NCBI GenBank assembly: GCA_021323455.1
Contig: JAJONN010000007.1
Coordinates: 1-50,542 of the forward strand
Length of the DNA stretch: 50,542 nucleotides
Direction: 5' to 3'
DNA from: Alphaproteobacteria bacterium
GTDB lineage: Bacteria > Pseudomonadota > Alphaproteobacteria > Paracaedibacterales > VGCI01
The notes under the pieces are model-generated. The model had not been told where the DNA came from. It searched no databases and saw only the letters and a program-made list of their open reading frames with translations. Shown here in pieces: positions 34,350 to 43,805 of the stretch (positions within the stretch are counted from its first letter, which is position 1; every line of letters starts with the position of its first letter). The translations under genes and the position numbers were made by a program.

Positions 34350-34988
34350 ATGACGCAGTGGAAAACGATCCCTTTGATGCTCTTGTTTTTGGGCATTGGT
34401 GGGGCTGCAATGTGGGGAGGGATACAGCTCTCCTCATCCCAGCCTTTCTCGAACCCGCCGCACGAACAGCCCCCTGTTCCCTTGTCCGTGGGTGTTGTTG
34501 ACATCAACAGCATCAAGGCGAATTCCAAGGTTTTTCAAAAGTTTAAAAAGGTTTTGGATGGCCTTAACGCCACCATCCACAAGGAAGTCCTGGAGCGGGA
34601 AACGGCGCTGCGGGCGGAATATGAGCAATTCAAAAAACGTGAAGAAGAAGCCACGGAGCCAACCCCGGAACTCTTAAAGCAAAAGACAGAACTCGATAAA
34701 AAGTACGCTGAACTTGAAAAAACCGTCCAAACACGTCGGGAAGAACTGGAGCAACAATACACACAAGGCTTAATCAATATCAAGCAAACCCTCAAAGAAA
34801 TTATGGAGGATTTAGGTAAAACTCATGGCTTGACGCTGCTCTTGAATAAGTCTATTGGCGATGGCAACCAGATGGATCAGTCCATCGTTCTCTTCTGCAA
34901 TAAAGGCCTGGATCTTACGGAAGAAGTTATTCAGCGCCTGGATGCACAGTTGCTTTCCGAAAATAAGGAAAAAGAGGCTATTCCTTAA
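34350..34988 (+). CDS. skp: OmpH/Skp periplasmic chaperone
   Basis: A 212-residue protein with an N-terminal signal or anchor (IPLMLLFLGIGGAAMWGG). Residues about 47-185 have the Skp fold: a beta start (SVGVVDINSI), long alpha coiled-coil arms rich in Lys and Glu, and a return strand (TLLLNKS). Skp trimers hold unfolded outer-membrane proteins until BamA takes them. It lies directly after bamA. Its last 11 bases overlap the 3' end of an antitoxin gene on the opposite strand. In the canonical cluster lpxD, fabZ and lpxA follow, but these are absent here. Confidence 0.88.
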   Translation: MTQWKTIPLMLLFLGIGGAAMWGGIQLSSSQPFSNPPHEQPPVPLSVGVVDINSIKANSKVFQKFKKVLDGLNATIHKEVLERETALRAEYEQFKKREEEATEPTPELLKQKTELDKKYAELEKTVQTRREELEQQYTQGLINIKQTLKEIMEDLGKTHGLTLLLNKSIGDGNQMDQSIVLFCNKGLDLTEEVIQRLDAQLLSENKEKEAIP

Positions 34989-35223
34989 TTTCTTTTTCTG
35001 CGTCCTCCGTAGAAATACCTGCATAAGTTTTACCAAGCTCATCTGTTAAGCTATCAAATTGATATTTTAATATCCTTATTTTTTCAAAAAGGTCAACGTC
35101 AATAAGGGTAGCCATCGGTCTTCCTGCCTTTTTAATAAGGATAGAATCATACCTATATTTGACTTCATTAAGAAGTTCTCTGAAGTTCTTGCGTGCCTCC
35201 ATAGCTGTAATTTCACGGATCAT
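34978..35223 (-). CDS. Orphan Phd/YefM-family antitoxin
   Basis: An 81-residue protein. I start it at 35223 because GGTGAT lies a few bases upstream and the family begins here (MIREITAMEARKNFRELL). The N-terminal half has the Phd/YefM DNA-binding dimer fold: ARKNFRELLNEVK, ILIKKAGRPMATLIDVDLFE. The C-terminal tail, STEDAEKEI, would neutralise the toxin. In this family it usually binds a RelE/YoeB-type or PIN-domain toxin encoded next to it. Neither adjacent sequence encodes such a toxin: downstream on the same strand is the antisense of skp and upstream is the DUF177 gene. It therefore looks solitary, and may be a relic or a free regulator. The gene is convergent with skp. Confidence 0.75.
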   Translation of the reverse strand: MIREITAMEARKNFRELLNEVKYRYDSILIKKAGRPMATLIDVDLFEKIRILKYQFDSLTDELGKTYAGISTEDAEKEIKE

Positions 35224-35305
35224 ATAATCACCATAATTTATAGTATATATACAAAAATGTTCAATTGACATAATTCTATGAAAATTATGAATAGACTTGG
35301 TGGGG

Positions 35306-35839
35306 TTATTCCCCTTTCTTCAACCCCTTTAGTCCTTGCGCAAGGGGGCTCAACACTTCTTTCGTGGGATCTTCCGAAAATTCGGGGGCATCCGGTGCAT
35401 GGGGAAACGGATTGAGATTGAGGTATAGGTATTGGGCGGCCGTTTCGCCGAGGTCAATAAATTCATCAGCGTAGTATTCTATGTCCCGCTCATCGTCAAG
35501 GTCGATGATAAATTCTTCTTCCGTGTTTCCTCCCCGACTGGGGCGCAAGAGAATATGAAAGGCGGCCTGGACATGGGCAGGCACGTCTTTGAGCGTTGAA
35601 ACACACGACTGAACAACGTCACCCGTCACGTCTCCTTTAATATGGTAGCATCCTGGCTCTTCTGTAGCATGAGAAAGGGTGAAGTGGGCCGTTAACTGAT
35701 GAATGGCGACCAGCCCAAACCGTACGGCCAGGAGACGGCGCTCTTCTTCCTTGGCCTCAATATGGTAAGTGGCTCCCGTAACGCCGATTTGGTCAAAAAG
35801 GACAACGCGGCTAAATTCGATTACCGACTCTGGTTCCAT
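35306..35839 (-). CDS. DUF177 (YceD-type) protein
   Basis: A 177-residue protein of the DUF177 family, linked to accumulation of 23S rRNA in bacteria and plants. The family landmarks are the Cys of VVQSCVSTLKDV at about residue 98 and the later acidic stretch DLGETAAQYLYLNLNPFPHAP. Usually two or more Cys pairs occur; here Cys are few. The gene ends with a Lys-rich segment. It follows the cytochrome bc1 chaperone gene with 6 bases between. In many alphaproteobacteria plsX and fabH come next; here the antitoxin gene does. Confidence 0.8.
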   Translation of the reverse strand: MEPESVIEFSRVVLFDQIGVTGATYHIEAKEEERRLLAVRFGLVAIHQLTAHFTLSHATEEPGCYHIKGDVTGDVVQSCVSTLKDVPAHVQAAFHILLRPSRGGNTEEEFIIDLDDERDIEYYADEFIDLGETAAQYLYLNLNPFPHAPDAPEFSEDPTKEVLSPLAQGLKGLKKGE

Positions 35840-35845
35840 GCCTGG

Positions 35846-36385
35846 TTAATCTCCTGTTAGATCTGTGATGATCTGGGGGATGCTGGTCTCTTGCAACCAC
35901 GCCCATGTCTGGCGCGTATAAGCAACCAAACCCTCAACAATATCATCTGTAATCGTGTCTACAATGCCATAGACATTACGGCGGATAGCCTGTTCTAGCA
36001 TGCCTTTATCCGCCAGTTCCAGCGCTTTATCATAAGCAACCAGACGGCCATAAAACCCCTCCATAAAGCCTTTCAAATGACGGGTCATTTTCAACTCGCT
36101 TATCCGCATGGCACGTAAAGACTCCTCAACATCAGCCACAATCCAGTTACATAAATCCTGAGTCAGGTTGGGGTATTCTTCCAGTTCCACCGCTTCTGCA
36201 ACCTTCAAACGACGGAGCATCAAGGCTAAATGAAGCGCAAGCATCTCAAAGCGCCCTTGCGGCGTATCCGGGACCTGGTAATCTTGAAAAAAAATAAACT
36301 GCCGGGCCTGGCAAGTGACAGCCTGATAGAGTTCAGCTGTCAACGGCGTTGCGAATGGTTTCTTTTTCTTCATCATTTCCATCAT
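35846..36385 (-). CDS. Cytochrome bc1 assembly chaperone (CBP3/UQCC1 family)
   Basis: A 179-residue protein of the ubiquinol-cytochrome c chaperone family, helping maturation of cytochrome b in complex III. The expected blocks are present: TPQGRFEMLALHLALMLRRL at about 40-59, QDLCNWIVADVEESLRAM at about 75-92, and GFYGRLVAYDKAL at about 108-120. Length is normal. Divergent from bamE and followed by DUF177, the arrangement typical of alphaproteobacteria. It implies that this organism keeps an aerobic bc1-type respiratory chain. Confidence 0.88.
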   Translation of the reverse strand: MMEMMKKKKPFATPLTAELYQAVTCQARQFIFFQDYQVPDTPQGRFEMLALHLALMLRRLKVAEAVELEEYPNLTQDLCNWIVADVEESLRAMRISELKMTRHLKGFMEGFYGRLVAYDKALELADKGMLEQAIRRNVYGIVDTITDDIVEGLVAYTRQTWAWLQETSIPQIITDLTGD

Positions 36386-36483
36386 TTAAAGACCTTTATG
36401 ATTGACAGTTTGATGACATGATGTCAAATGTAGAGTAGTTTTTTATTCTTACGATGGACAGGTCTCGTTTAGGTTAGCATTTT

Positions 36484-36939
36484 ATGAAGCGCAACGCATC
36501 CCTTCTTTCTTTATTATTTGTTTCTGCAGCTTTAAGCGCGGGTTGTTCACCCACCATAGAATCGCGGGGATTCAATGCTGAAAATGTTCAATTTAGTCAA
36601 ATCAAGCCTGGAATCCAATCTAAGCAACAGGTTCAAGACATCGCTGGAAGCCCTTCCACAATTCCTTCTTTTGATGCCAATACATGGTATTATGTCTCAA
36701 AGAAAACAGCTGCAACATCCTTTTTTACGCCGACTGTCCTCGACCAGCAAGTAACAGTGATTACTTTTGATAACCGCGGCATTGTTAGTGATATTAAAAC
36801 TTATAAGGGTGAAGAAGCGAAGACGATCAAACCCGTTGACAGAAAGACAGAGACCGTGGGCCATGAAACGGGTGTCTTAAAGGAAGTATTTAGCAACTTC
36901 GGGCGATTAAGCAGTAAAAAACCAACAAAAGCACATTAG
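36484..36939 (+). CDS. bamE: Outer-membrane lipoprotein BamE (SmpA/OmlA)
   Basis: A 151-residue lipoprotein of the BAM complex. The lipobox is LSAGC with Cys at residue 21. The BamE fold is seen in FSQIKPGIQSKQQVQDIAGSPS at about 38-59 and WYYVSKK ... VTFDNRG-like strands to about 105. It stabilises BamA and BamD. Divergent from the bc1 chaperone gene. A palindromic repeat follows it, before ileS. Confidence 0.92.
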   Translation: MKRNASLLSLLFVSAALSAGCSPTIESRGFNAENVQFSQIKPGIQSKQQVQDIAGSPSTIPSFDANTWYYVSKKTAATSFFTPTVLDQQVTVITFDNRGIVSDIKTYKGEEAKTIKPVDRKTETVGHETGVLKEVFSNFGRLSSKKPTKAH

Positions 36940-36966
36940 AGCGCTGAATAAAGGCCACAAGTATCC

Positions 36967-37055
36967 CGCCATTGCGAGGAGCGCGTAGCGCGACGCGGCA
37001 ATCTCAATGGGATAAAGACACAAAGATTGCCACGGCCACCGGCCTCGCAATGACG
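36967..37055. repeat. Interspersed palindromic repeat R, copy 1
   Basis: The outer arms CCATTGCGAGG and CCTCGCAATGACG are inverted. In between, GCGCGTAGCGCG is a small palindrome and GGCAATCTC pairs with the later AGATTGCC. Copy 2 is at 43806. It lies between bamE and ileS and may act as a 3'-end structure. It resembles the GTCATTGCGAG palindromes widespread in intracellular alphaproteobacteria. Confidence 0.85.
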
Positions 37056-37093
37056 GAAAAAATGACCAACAAAAGAAGCCCATTAATAACCTA

Positions 37094-39883
37094 ATGAAAA
37101 TTGATTACAAAAATACTGTTTTTTTACCAAAAACTGACTTTTCCATGAAAGCAAACCTGGCAAAGCGGGAGCCTGACTTCCTAAAGTACTGGCAGGATAT
37201 TGACTTATATGCCTCCTTACGGCAGCAGTCCAAAGACCGCAAGAAGTTCATCCTTCACTTCGGCCCCCCTTATGCGAATGGCCATATCCATATCGGTCAC
37301 GCCTTAACGAAGATCTTAAAGGATACCGTCAATAAAACTTACCAGATGCTTGGCTACGATGCCCCCATGGTTCCCGGATGGGATTGCCATGGGCTGCCCA
37401 TTGAATGGAAAATTGAAGAAAGTTACCGTGATGCCGGATTGAACAAGGATGACGTTAACCTGCTAGAGTTTCGGGCGGAATGCCGGACTTTTGCCGCCAA
37501 ATGGGTGGATGTCCAGCGGGAAGAATTCAAACGGCTCGGTGTAGTCGCTGATTGGGAGGCCCCCTACTCCACCATGGATTTTGAAACCGAAGCCCGCATT
37601 ATTGAACAATTGGGTTTTTTTCTCCTGAACGGAAGTTTGTACCGCGGGCAAAAGCCTGTGATGTGGTCTGTGATCGAAAAGACGGCGCTCGCGGAAGCTG
37701 AAATTGAGTACAAGGATCACACGTCTGACTCCCTCTATGTCGCCTTTCCCGTTATGGAAACCACCGTGCCACTTTTACGGGATGCCGCCGCTGTTATCTG
37801 GACAACAACGCCCTGGACCTTGCCTGGAAACCGGGCCATTGCCTATGGCGAAGATATTGGATATTCCATCATTAAAAGCAGCACCCATGACCGTGCTTTT
37901 ATTGTGGCGACCAACTTGGTCAAAGACTTTGTGGCTCAACTTCAGATTGAAACATACCAAGTTCTGGGAACAGTCACAGGCGCGTCCCTGGCAGGAACCC
38001 GTTGCGCTCATCCTTTACAAGGCCATGGGTATGAATTCCCTGTTCCCCTTCTCTCTGGCAGCCATGTCACAACTGAAGCGGGCACGGGCCTTGTCCACAC
38101 CGCGCCTGGACATGGATTAGAGGACTTTGAGCTTGGTCAAAAGCATGGCCTTGAAATTCCCGCAATTGTTGGCGATGACGGCCATTATTATGATCATGTT
38201 CCCTTGTTCGCTGGGCTCCATGTCTTCAAGGCAAATGCCAGGGTGATGGAAGCCCTCCAACAAGCAGGATGCCTACTCCATACAACAAAGCTGGTTCACA
38301 GTTATCCCCATTCCTGGCGCTCCAAAGCCCCCTTGATTTACCGCACCACATCGCAATGGTTTGTGAGCATGGAAACAACAGGGCTTCGGGCCAACGCCTT
38401 AAAAGCCATCGATCAGGTCGCCTGGTTTCCAGCCACGGGCAAAAACCGTATTCGCGCGATGGTTGAAGGGCGACCCGACTGGTGCCTGTCCCGTCAACGC
38501 GCCTGGGGGACACCAATGACTTTGTTTGTCCATAAGGAAACAGGCGATGTTTTGCGAGATGCAGAAGTCCACGCCCGCATCGTGGAAGCAGTTATGACAG
38601 AAGGGGGAGATACCTGGTACACCAGTGAAGCCAGCCGTTTCCTAGGCCCAAAGTATCACCCAGACGATTACGAAAAAGTCATGGACATTCTCGATGTATG
38701 GTTTGATAGCGGCTGTAGCCATGAATTCGTCTTAAAAAACCGTCCGGAATTGTCCTGGCCAGCGGACTTGTACCTCGAAGGGTCAGACCAGCATCGCGGC
38801 TGGTTCCAATCATCTTTATTAGAAGCATGTGGTACGGCTGGAAAAGCCCCTTACCGCCAGGTTCTCACCCATGGGTTTACCTTGAATGAAAAAGGGCTGA
38901 AAATGTCCAAATCAGAAGGAAACGCCTTGGCCCCAGCTACTATTACTGATGCCATGGGTGCGGATATCTTGCGCTTGTGGGCTGTGTCCGTTGACTATAC
39001 GGAAGATATGCGTATCGGACCCGAAATCTTAAAATATCAAGAAGATATCTACCGCCGGTTACGGAACACGTTGCGTTATTTATTAGGGGCGCTTGATGGC
39101 TTTACCGATGGTGAGCGCGTGCCCCTCAAGGACATGCCAAAGCTTGAGCAGTGGGTTCTCCATCGCCTCTCTGAACTTGATAAATCCTTACGGAAGAGCG
39201 CTGAAACATTCGATTTTATGGGTTTCTATTCGGAATTGCACAATTTTTGCGCCGTTGATTTATCCGCCTTTTACTTTGATTTACGCAAAGATTGCCTCTA
39301 TTGCGATGCTCGTACATCCCTAAAGCGCCGCGCCGCCCGCACGGTTATGGACCACATTTTTATCTGTTTGACCCACTGGCTGGCACCTGTTTTAAGCTTT
39401 ACAGCAGAAGAGGCCTGGCTTTCCCGTTATGGAAGCGAAGCCAGCAGCATCCACTTACAAATGTTCCCTGATATCCCACTGGAATGGGACAATGCGCCTT
39501 TAGCTGCCCAATGGCAAATCATTCGCGATATCCGCCGTGTTATTACAGGTGCCCTTGAAGTAGAGCGCGCCGCGAAAACAATTGGATCGAGCCTACAAGC
39601 GCATGTGGCTGTTTATGTTCCCCATGAGATTTCAGAAATTTTCAAAACATTAGGGATGAAGGATGCTGACTTGGCAGAATTGTCTATTACCTCAGAGGCA
39701 AACTTGATCATCGCCCAGCCACCAGCAGGCGCATTCACCCTGGAAGATGTTATGAATGTTGGCGTTGTTGTCAACACTGCTTCCGGACAAAAATGCAACC
39801 GGTGCTGGAAAGTTCTTGAAGAAGTCGGAGAGGTGCATGATGATTTATGCCAACGATGCGCCCAGGTCGTTGAAGGGCTATGA
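37094..39883 (+). CDS. ileS: Isoleucyl-tRNA synthetase
   Basis: A 929-residue class Ia enzyme that charges tRNA-Ile. HIGH motif: PYANGHIHIGHAL at about residues 58-70. KMSKS motif: GLKMSKSEGNALAP near 600. The editing domain (about 190-400) and the C-terminal zinc finger (CNRCWKV ... CQRC) are present. Length and layout match the bacterial form that includes the zinc finger. The stop overlaps the lspA start (ATGA), so lspA is translationally coupled; ileS-lspA is a common pair. Confidence 0.98.
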   Translation: MKIDYKNTVFLPKTDFSMKANLAKREPDFLKYWQDIDLYASLRQQSKDRKKFILHFGPPYANGHIHIGHALTKILKDTVNKTYQMLGYDAPMVPGWDCHGLPIEWKIEESYRDAGLNKDDVNLLEFRAECRTFAAKWVDVQREEFKRLGVVADWEAPYSTMDFETEARIIEQLGFFLLNGSLYRGQKPVMWSVIEKTALAEAEIEYKDHTSDSLYVAFPVMETTVPLLRDAAAVIWTTTPWTLPGNRAIAYGEDIGYSIIKSSTHDRAFIVATNLVKDFVAQLQIETYQVLGTVTGASLAGTRCAHPLQGHGYEFPVPLLSGSHVTTEAGTGLVHTAPGHGLEDFELGQKHGLEIPAIVGDDGHYYDHVPLFAGLHVFKANARVMEALQQAGCLLHTTKLVHSYPHSWRSKAPLIYRTTSQWFVSMETTGLRANALKAIDQVAWFPATGKNRIRAMVEGRPDWCLSRQRAWGTPMTLFVHKETGDVLRDAEVHARIVEAVMTEGGDTWYTSEASRFLGPKYHPDDYEKVMDILDVWFDSGCSHEFVLKNRPELSWPADLYLEGSDQHRGWFQSSLLEACGTAGKAPYRQVLTHGFTLNEKGLKMSKSEGNALAPATITDAMGADILRLWAVSVDYTEDMRIGPEILKYQEDIYRRLRNTLRYLLGALDGFTDGERVPLKDMPKLEQWVLHRLSELDKSLRKSAETFDFMGFYSELHNFCAVDLSAFYFDLRKDCLYCDARTSLKRRAARTVMDHIFICLTHWLAPVLSFTAEEAWLSRYGSEASSIHLQMFPDIPLEWDNAPLAAQWQIIRDIRRVITGALEVERAAKTIGSSLQAHVAVYVPHEISEIFKTLGMKDADLAELSITSEANLIIAQPPAGAFTLEDVMNVGVVVNTASGQKCNRCWKVLEEVGEVHDDLCQRCAQVVEGL

Positions 39884-40383
39884 AGATGGTCCAAAAACAA
39901 AAAACCGGGCATTGCTGGTCCTTAATGGGGCTTGGGCTTGCTGGGATTGTCTTGCTCCTCGACCAGGCATCGAAGTGGATTGTTTTGACCCATATGATGG
40001 CTCCCCCCCATACCTTGCCCGTCACCTCTTTTCTCAATATTATTCTGGCTTGGAACCGGGGAATCAGCTTTGGTTTACTGTCGAGTAATAATCCTTATAG
40101 CGCCTGGATTTTAGCAACCGTTGCTTTTGCATTCGCCGCTGTTCTGATATTATGGATTTGGCGGGCGGAAACAAAGGTCATGGCCTTGGGCTTTGGCCTG
40201 GTTCTGGGAGGGGCGATCGGGAATTTGTGTGACCGCCTTCGGTTTGGCGCTGTCACAGACTTCCTGGACTTCCACGCTTATGGATACCACTGGTACACCT
40301 TTAATATCGCGGATGCCGCTATTGTTGGCGGCGTGGCATTCATTCTTTTTGACCATCTCAAAGGAAGTATGGTTACAAAGTAG
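39880..40383 (+). CDS. lspA: Lipoprotein signal peptidase II
   Basis: A 167-residue inner-membrane aspartic protease that removes the signal peptide of prolipoproteins. Four membrane segments. The catalytic Asp residues are in GNLCDRLRFGAVTDFLDFH at about 112-130 and FNIADAAIV at about 139-147. The family block LDQASKWIV is at about 26-34. It lies between ileS and a lipoprotein gene, and would process the lipoproteins seen here (CtpA, BamE, DUF3035). Confidence 0.95.
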   Translation: MKMVQKQKTGHCWSLMGLGLAGIVLLLDQASKWIVLTHMMAPPHTLPVTSFLNIILAWNRGISFGLLSSNNPYSAWILATVAFAFAAVLILWIWRAETKVMALGFGLVLGGAIGNLCDRLRFGAVTDFLDFHAYGYHWYTFNIADAAIVGGVAFILFDHLKGSMVTK

Positions 40384-40416
40384 AAAATAACCGTTGTAAT
40401 TTACTGAGTAAACAAA

Positions 40417-40938
40417 ATGAAAAAAATATATACCTTAACATCTATCCTTTTAGCTCCCCTGGCTTTCGCAGGATGTGACACCTTTCGTGACACGTTTGGT
40501 TTGAGCCACAAAAGCCCCAATGAATGGGACGCCGCGGAGCCAAGCCCTGGATTAATCCTGCCGCCTGATTTTGGAAACCGCCCCAAACTGCCAGCGCCAA
40601 CCCCGGGAGCGCCGAATCCCCATGTTATTCCAGAGACAGTAAAAGCCCAAAAAACCGTTATGGGGAGTGGGCATTCTGTTGACACGTCGGCTTCTACAGC
40701 TAAAGGAGAAAAAGACATCATCGAAAAAGCTTCTGAGAATCAAACCATTACGCCAGACATCCGGCATCTTGTCGATGAAGAAGCCAAGGCAGATAGCACG
40801 ATTTCCGGTAAAGTGATGGCTCAGGTCCAGTCCTGGAAAGAACAAGCCCGTAAAAATTTGAGCTTATCCGAACCAAAAAAAACCAGCGCTACAGACGACG
40901 ATACAACCGACAAACAAGAGGAAGAAGGTAAATCATGA
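40417..40938 (+). CDS. DUF3035 lipoprotein
   Basis: A 173-residue lipoprotein of a family found next to lspA in alphaproteobacteria. The lipobox is LAFAGC (Cys at residue 20). The family core is SPNEWDAAEPSPGLILPPDF at about 33-52, rich in Pro. The rest is charged and low in complexity, ending in a Gln/Glu-rich tail. The function is unknown. The stop codon overlaps the start of the first M16 gene. Confidence 0.78.
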   Translation: MKKIYTLTSILLAPLAFAGCDTFRDTFGLSHKSPNEWDAAEPSPGLILPPDFGNRPKLPAPTPGAPNPHVIPETVKAQKTVMGSGHSVDTSASTAKGEKDIIEKASENQTITPDIRHLVDEEAKADSTISGKVMAQVQSWKEQARKNLSLSEPKKTSATDDDTTDKQEEEGKS

Positions 40939-42416
40939 TGATGGCCCCCGACGATATTTTCGGCCCCTGCCTCCTGAAACGCCACCCGTCCAGGAAACAT
41001 TCCTTCTTCAAAGGAAGCTTGCCTTTTGGCCCCTCTTTCCTCACGGCTTTAGCCCTTGGTTGCGCGCCAAGCTTGGGAGACCAAGCCCCAGGAACCCCTT
41101 CATCTGCCATCAAGCCCCAGCCGTCACATATCAATGTTCAAGCGGTTAAAAGCAACAAGGGCATCACGGCATGGGTCGTAGAAGCCCATGATATCCCCGT
41201 TGTTTCTGTCGTGATCGCCTTTAAAAATGCGGGAACGGCAGCAGACCCCAAAGGGTTAGCTGGCCTCGTCCAGTTGCTATCCGGCATGCTCGACGAAGGC
41301 GCAGGTGAGTGGGACAGTCAGGGTTTTAAAAATTTCCTGTTAAAAAAAAATATCGAGTTAGGCATTTCTGCCTCCCAGGATGTTTTTCAGATTAGTTTTC
41401 GCACCATTAAGGAAAATGTTGGGGAAGCATTCCGGGTCTTAAACACCCTATTAAGCAAGCCCCGGTTTGATGACGTATCCCTTGCCCGTGTCAAAAATCA
41501 GATTTTATCGGTCTTGCAACAATCCCTCCATAATGAGCATACCCTGGCTTCGCAGAAATTAAACGCTCGGATATATGGCGACCATCCTTATGGGAAACCC
41601 ATTCAGCAAACACTCAAAGAATTTTCAAAGGTCACCGATGATCAGTTGCGCCAATTTATGGTGAACCGTTTTGGCCGTGATCAACTGTTGGTATCTATTG
41701 TTGGAGATATCACGGCCCATGAAACCAAAGATTACCTGGATAAAACGTTCGGAAACCTGCCTGAAAAGGCAACCCCGACAGACATAATAGACGCAAAGCT
41801 CCTCAACATTGGTACAATCGCGATCGAGACTTTAAATATTCCGCAAAGCCTGGTTTATTTTACGCAGCCAGGCATTCCTCGAACGCACCCCGATTTTTAT
41901 GCCGCCTTTGTCTTGATGAAAATTATGGGAGACGGGCAATTCGAGTCCCGCCTCTGGAATGAAATTCGTGAAAAGCGCGGCCTTGCTTATGGCATTGACG
42001 CCGATTTAAACTGGCTTCAGCACGCATCCCTTCTTTTGGGAGGGACAGCAACAAAAAACACGTCGGCCAAAGACGTCATTGATATTATCCGCAACGTCTG
42101 GAAAGAGATGAGTGAAGGCGCAACGCAAGCGGAACTCGACTTTGTTAAGAAACGGATGATCGGCAGCTTTGCCTTAAATTTCAGTTCAACCATCAAGATT
42201 GCCAAAGCTTTATTAATGTATCAAATTGATAACCTGGGCTTAAACTATATTAATAAACGAAATGAAATCATCGCCGCGCTGACCCTGGATGACGTTAATA
42301 AAGTTGCAAAGTCCCTTTTAAAACCTGAACAATTGACCTTTGTCATTGTCGGACAACCTCAGGGCATTCCTTCCCCGGAACCCGTTGAGGAAAAGAAACC
42401 AGGAGCAAATAAATGA
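40935..42416 (+). CDS. M16-family peptidase-like protein, catalytically inactive
   Basis: A 493-residue protein of the pitrilysin/processing-peptidase family. It has the two-lobe fold (DIPVVSVVIAFKNAGTAADP at about 90-109; HPDFYAAFVLMKIMGDGQF near 320). The HxxEH zinc motif is missing: the equivalent reads GLAGLVQLLSGMLDEG. The N-terminus, after a charged start, contains a hydrophobic segment (FLTALALGCAPSLGD) that may be an export signal. In alphaproteobacteria such proteins pair with an active M16 subunit, as in mitochondrial processing peptidase. Here the inactive partner is first and the active one follows, with a four-base overlap on both sides. Confidence 0.88.
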   Translation: MMMAPDDIFGPCLLKRHPSRKHSFFKGSLPFGPSFLTALALGCAPSLGDQAPGTPSSAIKPQPSHINVQAVKSNKGITAWVVEAHDIPVVSVVIAFKNAGTAADPKGLAGLVQLLSGMLDEGAGEWDSQGFKNFLLKKNIELGISASQDVFQISFRTIKENVGEAFRVLNTLLSKPRFDDVSLARVKNQILSVLQQSLHNEHTLASQKLNARIYGDHPYGKPIQQTLKEFSKVTDDQLRQFMVNRFGRDQLLVSIVGDITAHETKDYLDKTFGNLPEKATPTDIIDAKLLNIGTIAIETLNIPQSLVYFTQPGIPRTHPDFYAAFVLMKIMGDGQFESRLWNEIREKRGLAYGIDADLNWLQHASLLLGGTATKNTSAKDVIDIIRNVWKEMSEGATQAELDFVKKRMIGSFALNFSSTIKIAKALLMYQIDNLGLNYINKRNEIIAALTLDDVNKVAKSLLKPEQLTFVIVGQPQGIPSPEPVEEKKPGANK

Positions 42417-43792
42417 TGAAAGGCTGGGTTATTTTGGTGATGTCTCTTTTTGTTACAGCAACAACGCTTTCAAGCAGAGCAACAGGTATTTTTAATCCAG
42501 CAACGGTCACGTTGCCCAATGGGTTGCAGGTCGTTTTAGTACAAAACCATCTGGCCCCTGTTGTTTCCATCAGCCTTGTTTATAAAGTCGGCACAGCGGA
42601 TGACCCTGTCGGGATGCATGGCCTCTCCCACTTCCTCGAGCATTTAATGTTTAAAGGCACAAAAGATATCCCCGCTGACCAGTTCAAAAAAATTATTTCC
42701 AGCAATGGCGGGATCATCAACGCCTTCACAACCCCTGACTTAACCGCTTATACATGTGACATTGCCCTTGAACACCTGGATTTTTACCTCAAGCTGGAAG
42801 CTGACCGCATGCAAAACCTGGTTATGGAGCCTACTGAAGTCCTGGCGGAGCAAAAAGTTGTTTTGGAAGAACGCCTAATGCGCTTGGATAATAACCCGTT
42901 CGGCATCGCTTATGAGGCTTTGTTACGCGCCGCCTATTGGTATCATCCCTATGGCACCCCGGCCATTGGATATCCGCAACACATTACGGCCTATACCCGG
43001 GATGCGGCTTACGAGCATTACAAAAAGTGGTATGCACCTAATAATGCTGTCTTGGTGGTTGCCGGGGATGTCACCCTGGAAACCCTGAAACCCCTCGTAG
43101 AGAAACATTTTGGCGGCATCCCTTCCCGCCCTTTGCCTGAGCGCGTCCGTATAGCAGAACCAGACCATAAAGGCGTCACCATTACGCTAGAACAAGAAAA
43201 TCCCCGCGTTAGCCAAGTGAACATAAGCTGGACCTATGCCGCACCGAACCACCGGGGGACCCATTCTCAACATTATTATCCTTTGATCATCCTTGCCCAG
43301 ATCCTTGGCGGTAATGATATAAGCCGCCTTCATCGCACCCTTGTGGAAGACCAGAAGATTGCGGTGACTGCAAATTGTTCTTATGACAATGATGGCTATG
43401 ACCCCCAGACGCTTGACTTCTCAGCAACGCTTGCCCCTAATGCCAACCTTGTTTCCTTGAAGGTAGCCGTAGAAAAACACATCCAGGATGTTATCAAAAA
43501 GGGCATCACAAGCCAGGAATTGGCTGACGCCCAGCGGGATATCCTGGCTGACCTTGCGTTCGCCCGGGATGGGAACAGCAGCAGCGTTATGGCCTTCACG
43601 CGCCTGGCTGTCGGCTTCACCGTAGGCCAAATTGAAGACTGGCCCCATAAAATTAAGGCGGTTACAGTAGACCAGGTCCACGAAGCGGCAAAATTTGTTT
43701 TGTCCCAAAACCCTGTCGCGATTATGACCGTCTACCCTCAAGGGTACAAAGAGCAAGAAAAGAAAAGGGAAGCTGACTGCGCTTTAAAATAA
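42413..43792 (+). CDS. M16-family zinc peptidase, active subunit
   Basis: A 459-residue protease of the same family as its upstream neighbour. Signal peptide at residues about 1-25 (ILVMSLFVTATTLSSRATG), so it is exported. The zinc site is HFLEH at about 70-74 (GMHGLSHFLEHLMFKGT), with the downstream Glu ligand in EVLAEQKVVLEERLMRLD near 143-160. Together with the inactive subunit it should form a periplasmic peptidase that degrades or processes peptides. It is the last gene of the ileS-lspA-DUF3035-M16-M16 run and is followed by a repeat cluster. Confidence 0.92.
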   Translation: MMKGWVILVMSLFVTATTLSSRATGIFNPATVTLPNGLQVVLVQNHLAPVVSISLVYKVGTADDPVGMHGLSHFLEHLMFKGTKDIPADQFKKIISSNGGIINAFTTPDLTAYTCDIALEHLDFYLKLEADRMQNLVMEPTEVLAEQKVVLEERLMRLDNNPFGIAYEALLRAAYWYHPYGTPAIGYPQHITAYTRDAAYEHYKKWYAPNNAVLVVAGDVTLETLKPLVEKHFGGIPSRPLPERVRIAEPDHKGVTITLEQENPRVSQVNISWTYAAPNHRGTHSQHYYPLIILAQILGGNDISRLHRTLVEDQKIAVTANCSYDNDGYDPQTLDFSATLAPNANLVSLKVAVEKHIQDVIKKGITSQELADAQRDILADLAFARDGNSSSVMAFTRLAVGFTVGQIEDWPHKIKAVTVDQVHEAAKFVLSQNPVAIMTVYPQGYKEQEKKREADCALK

Positions 43793-43805
43793 GCATGTCA
43801 TACCC

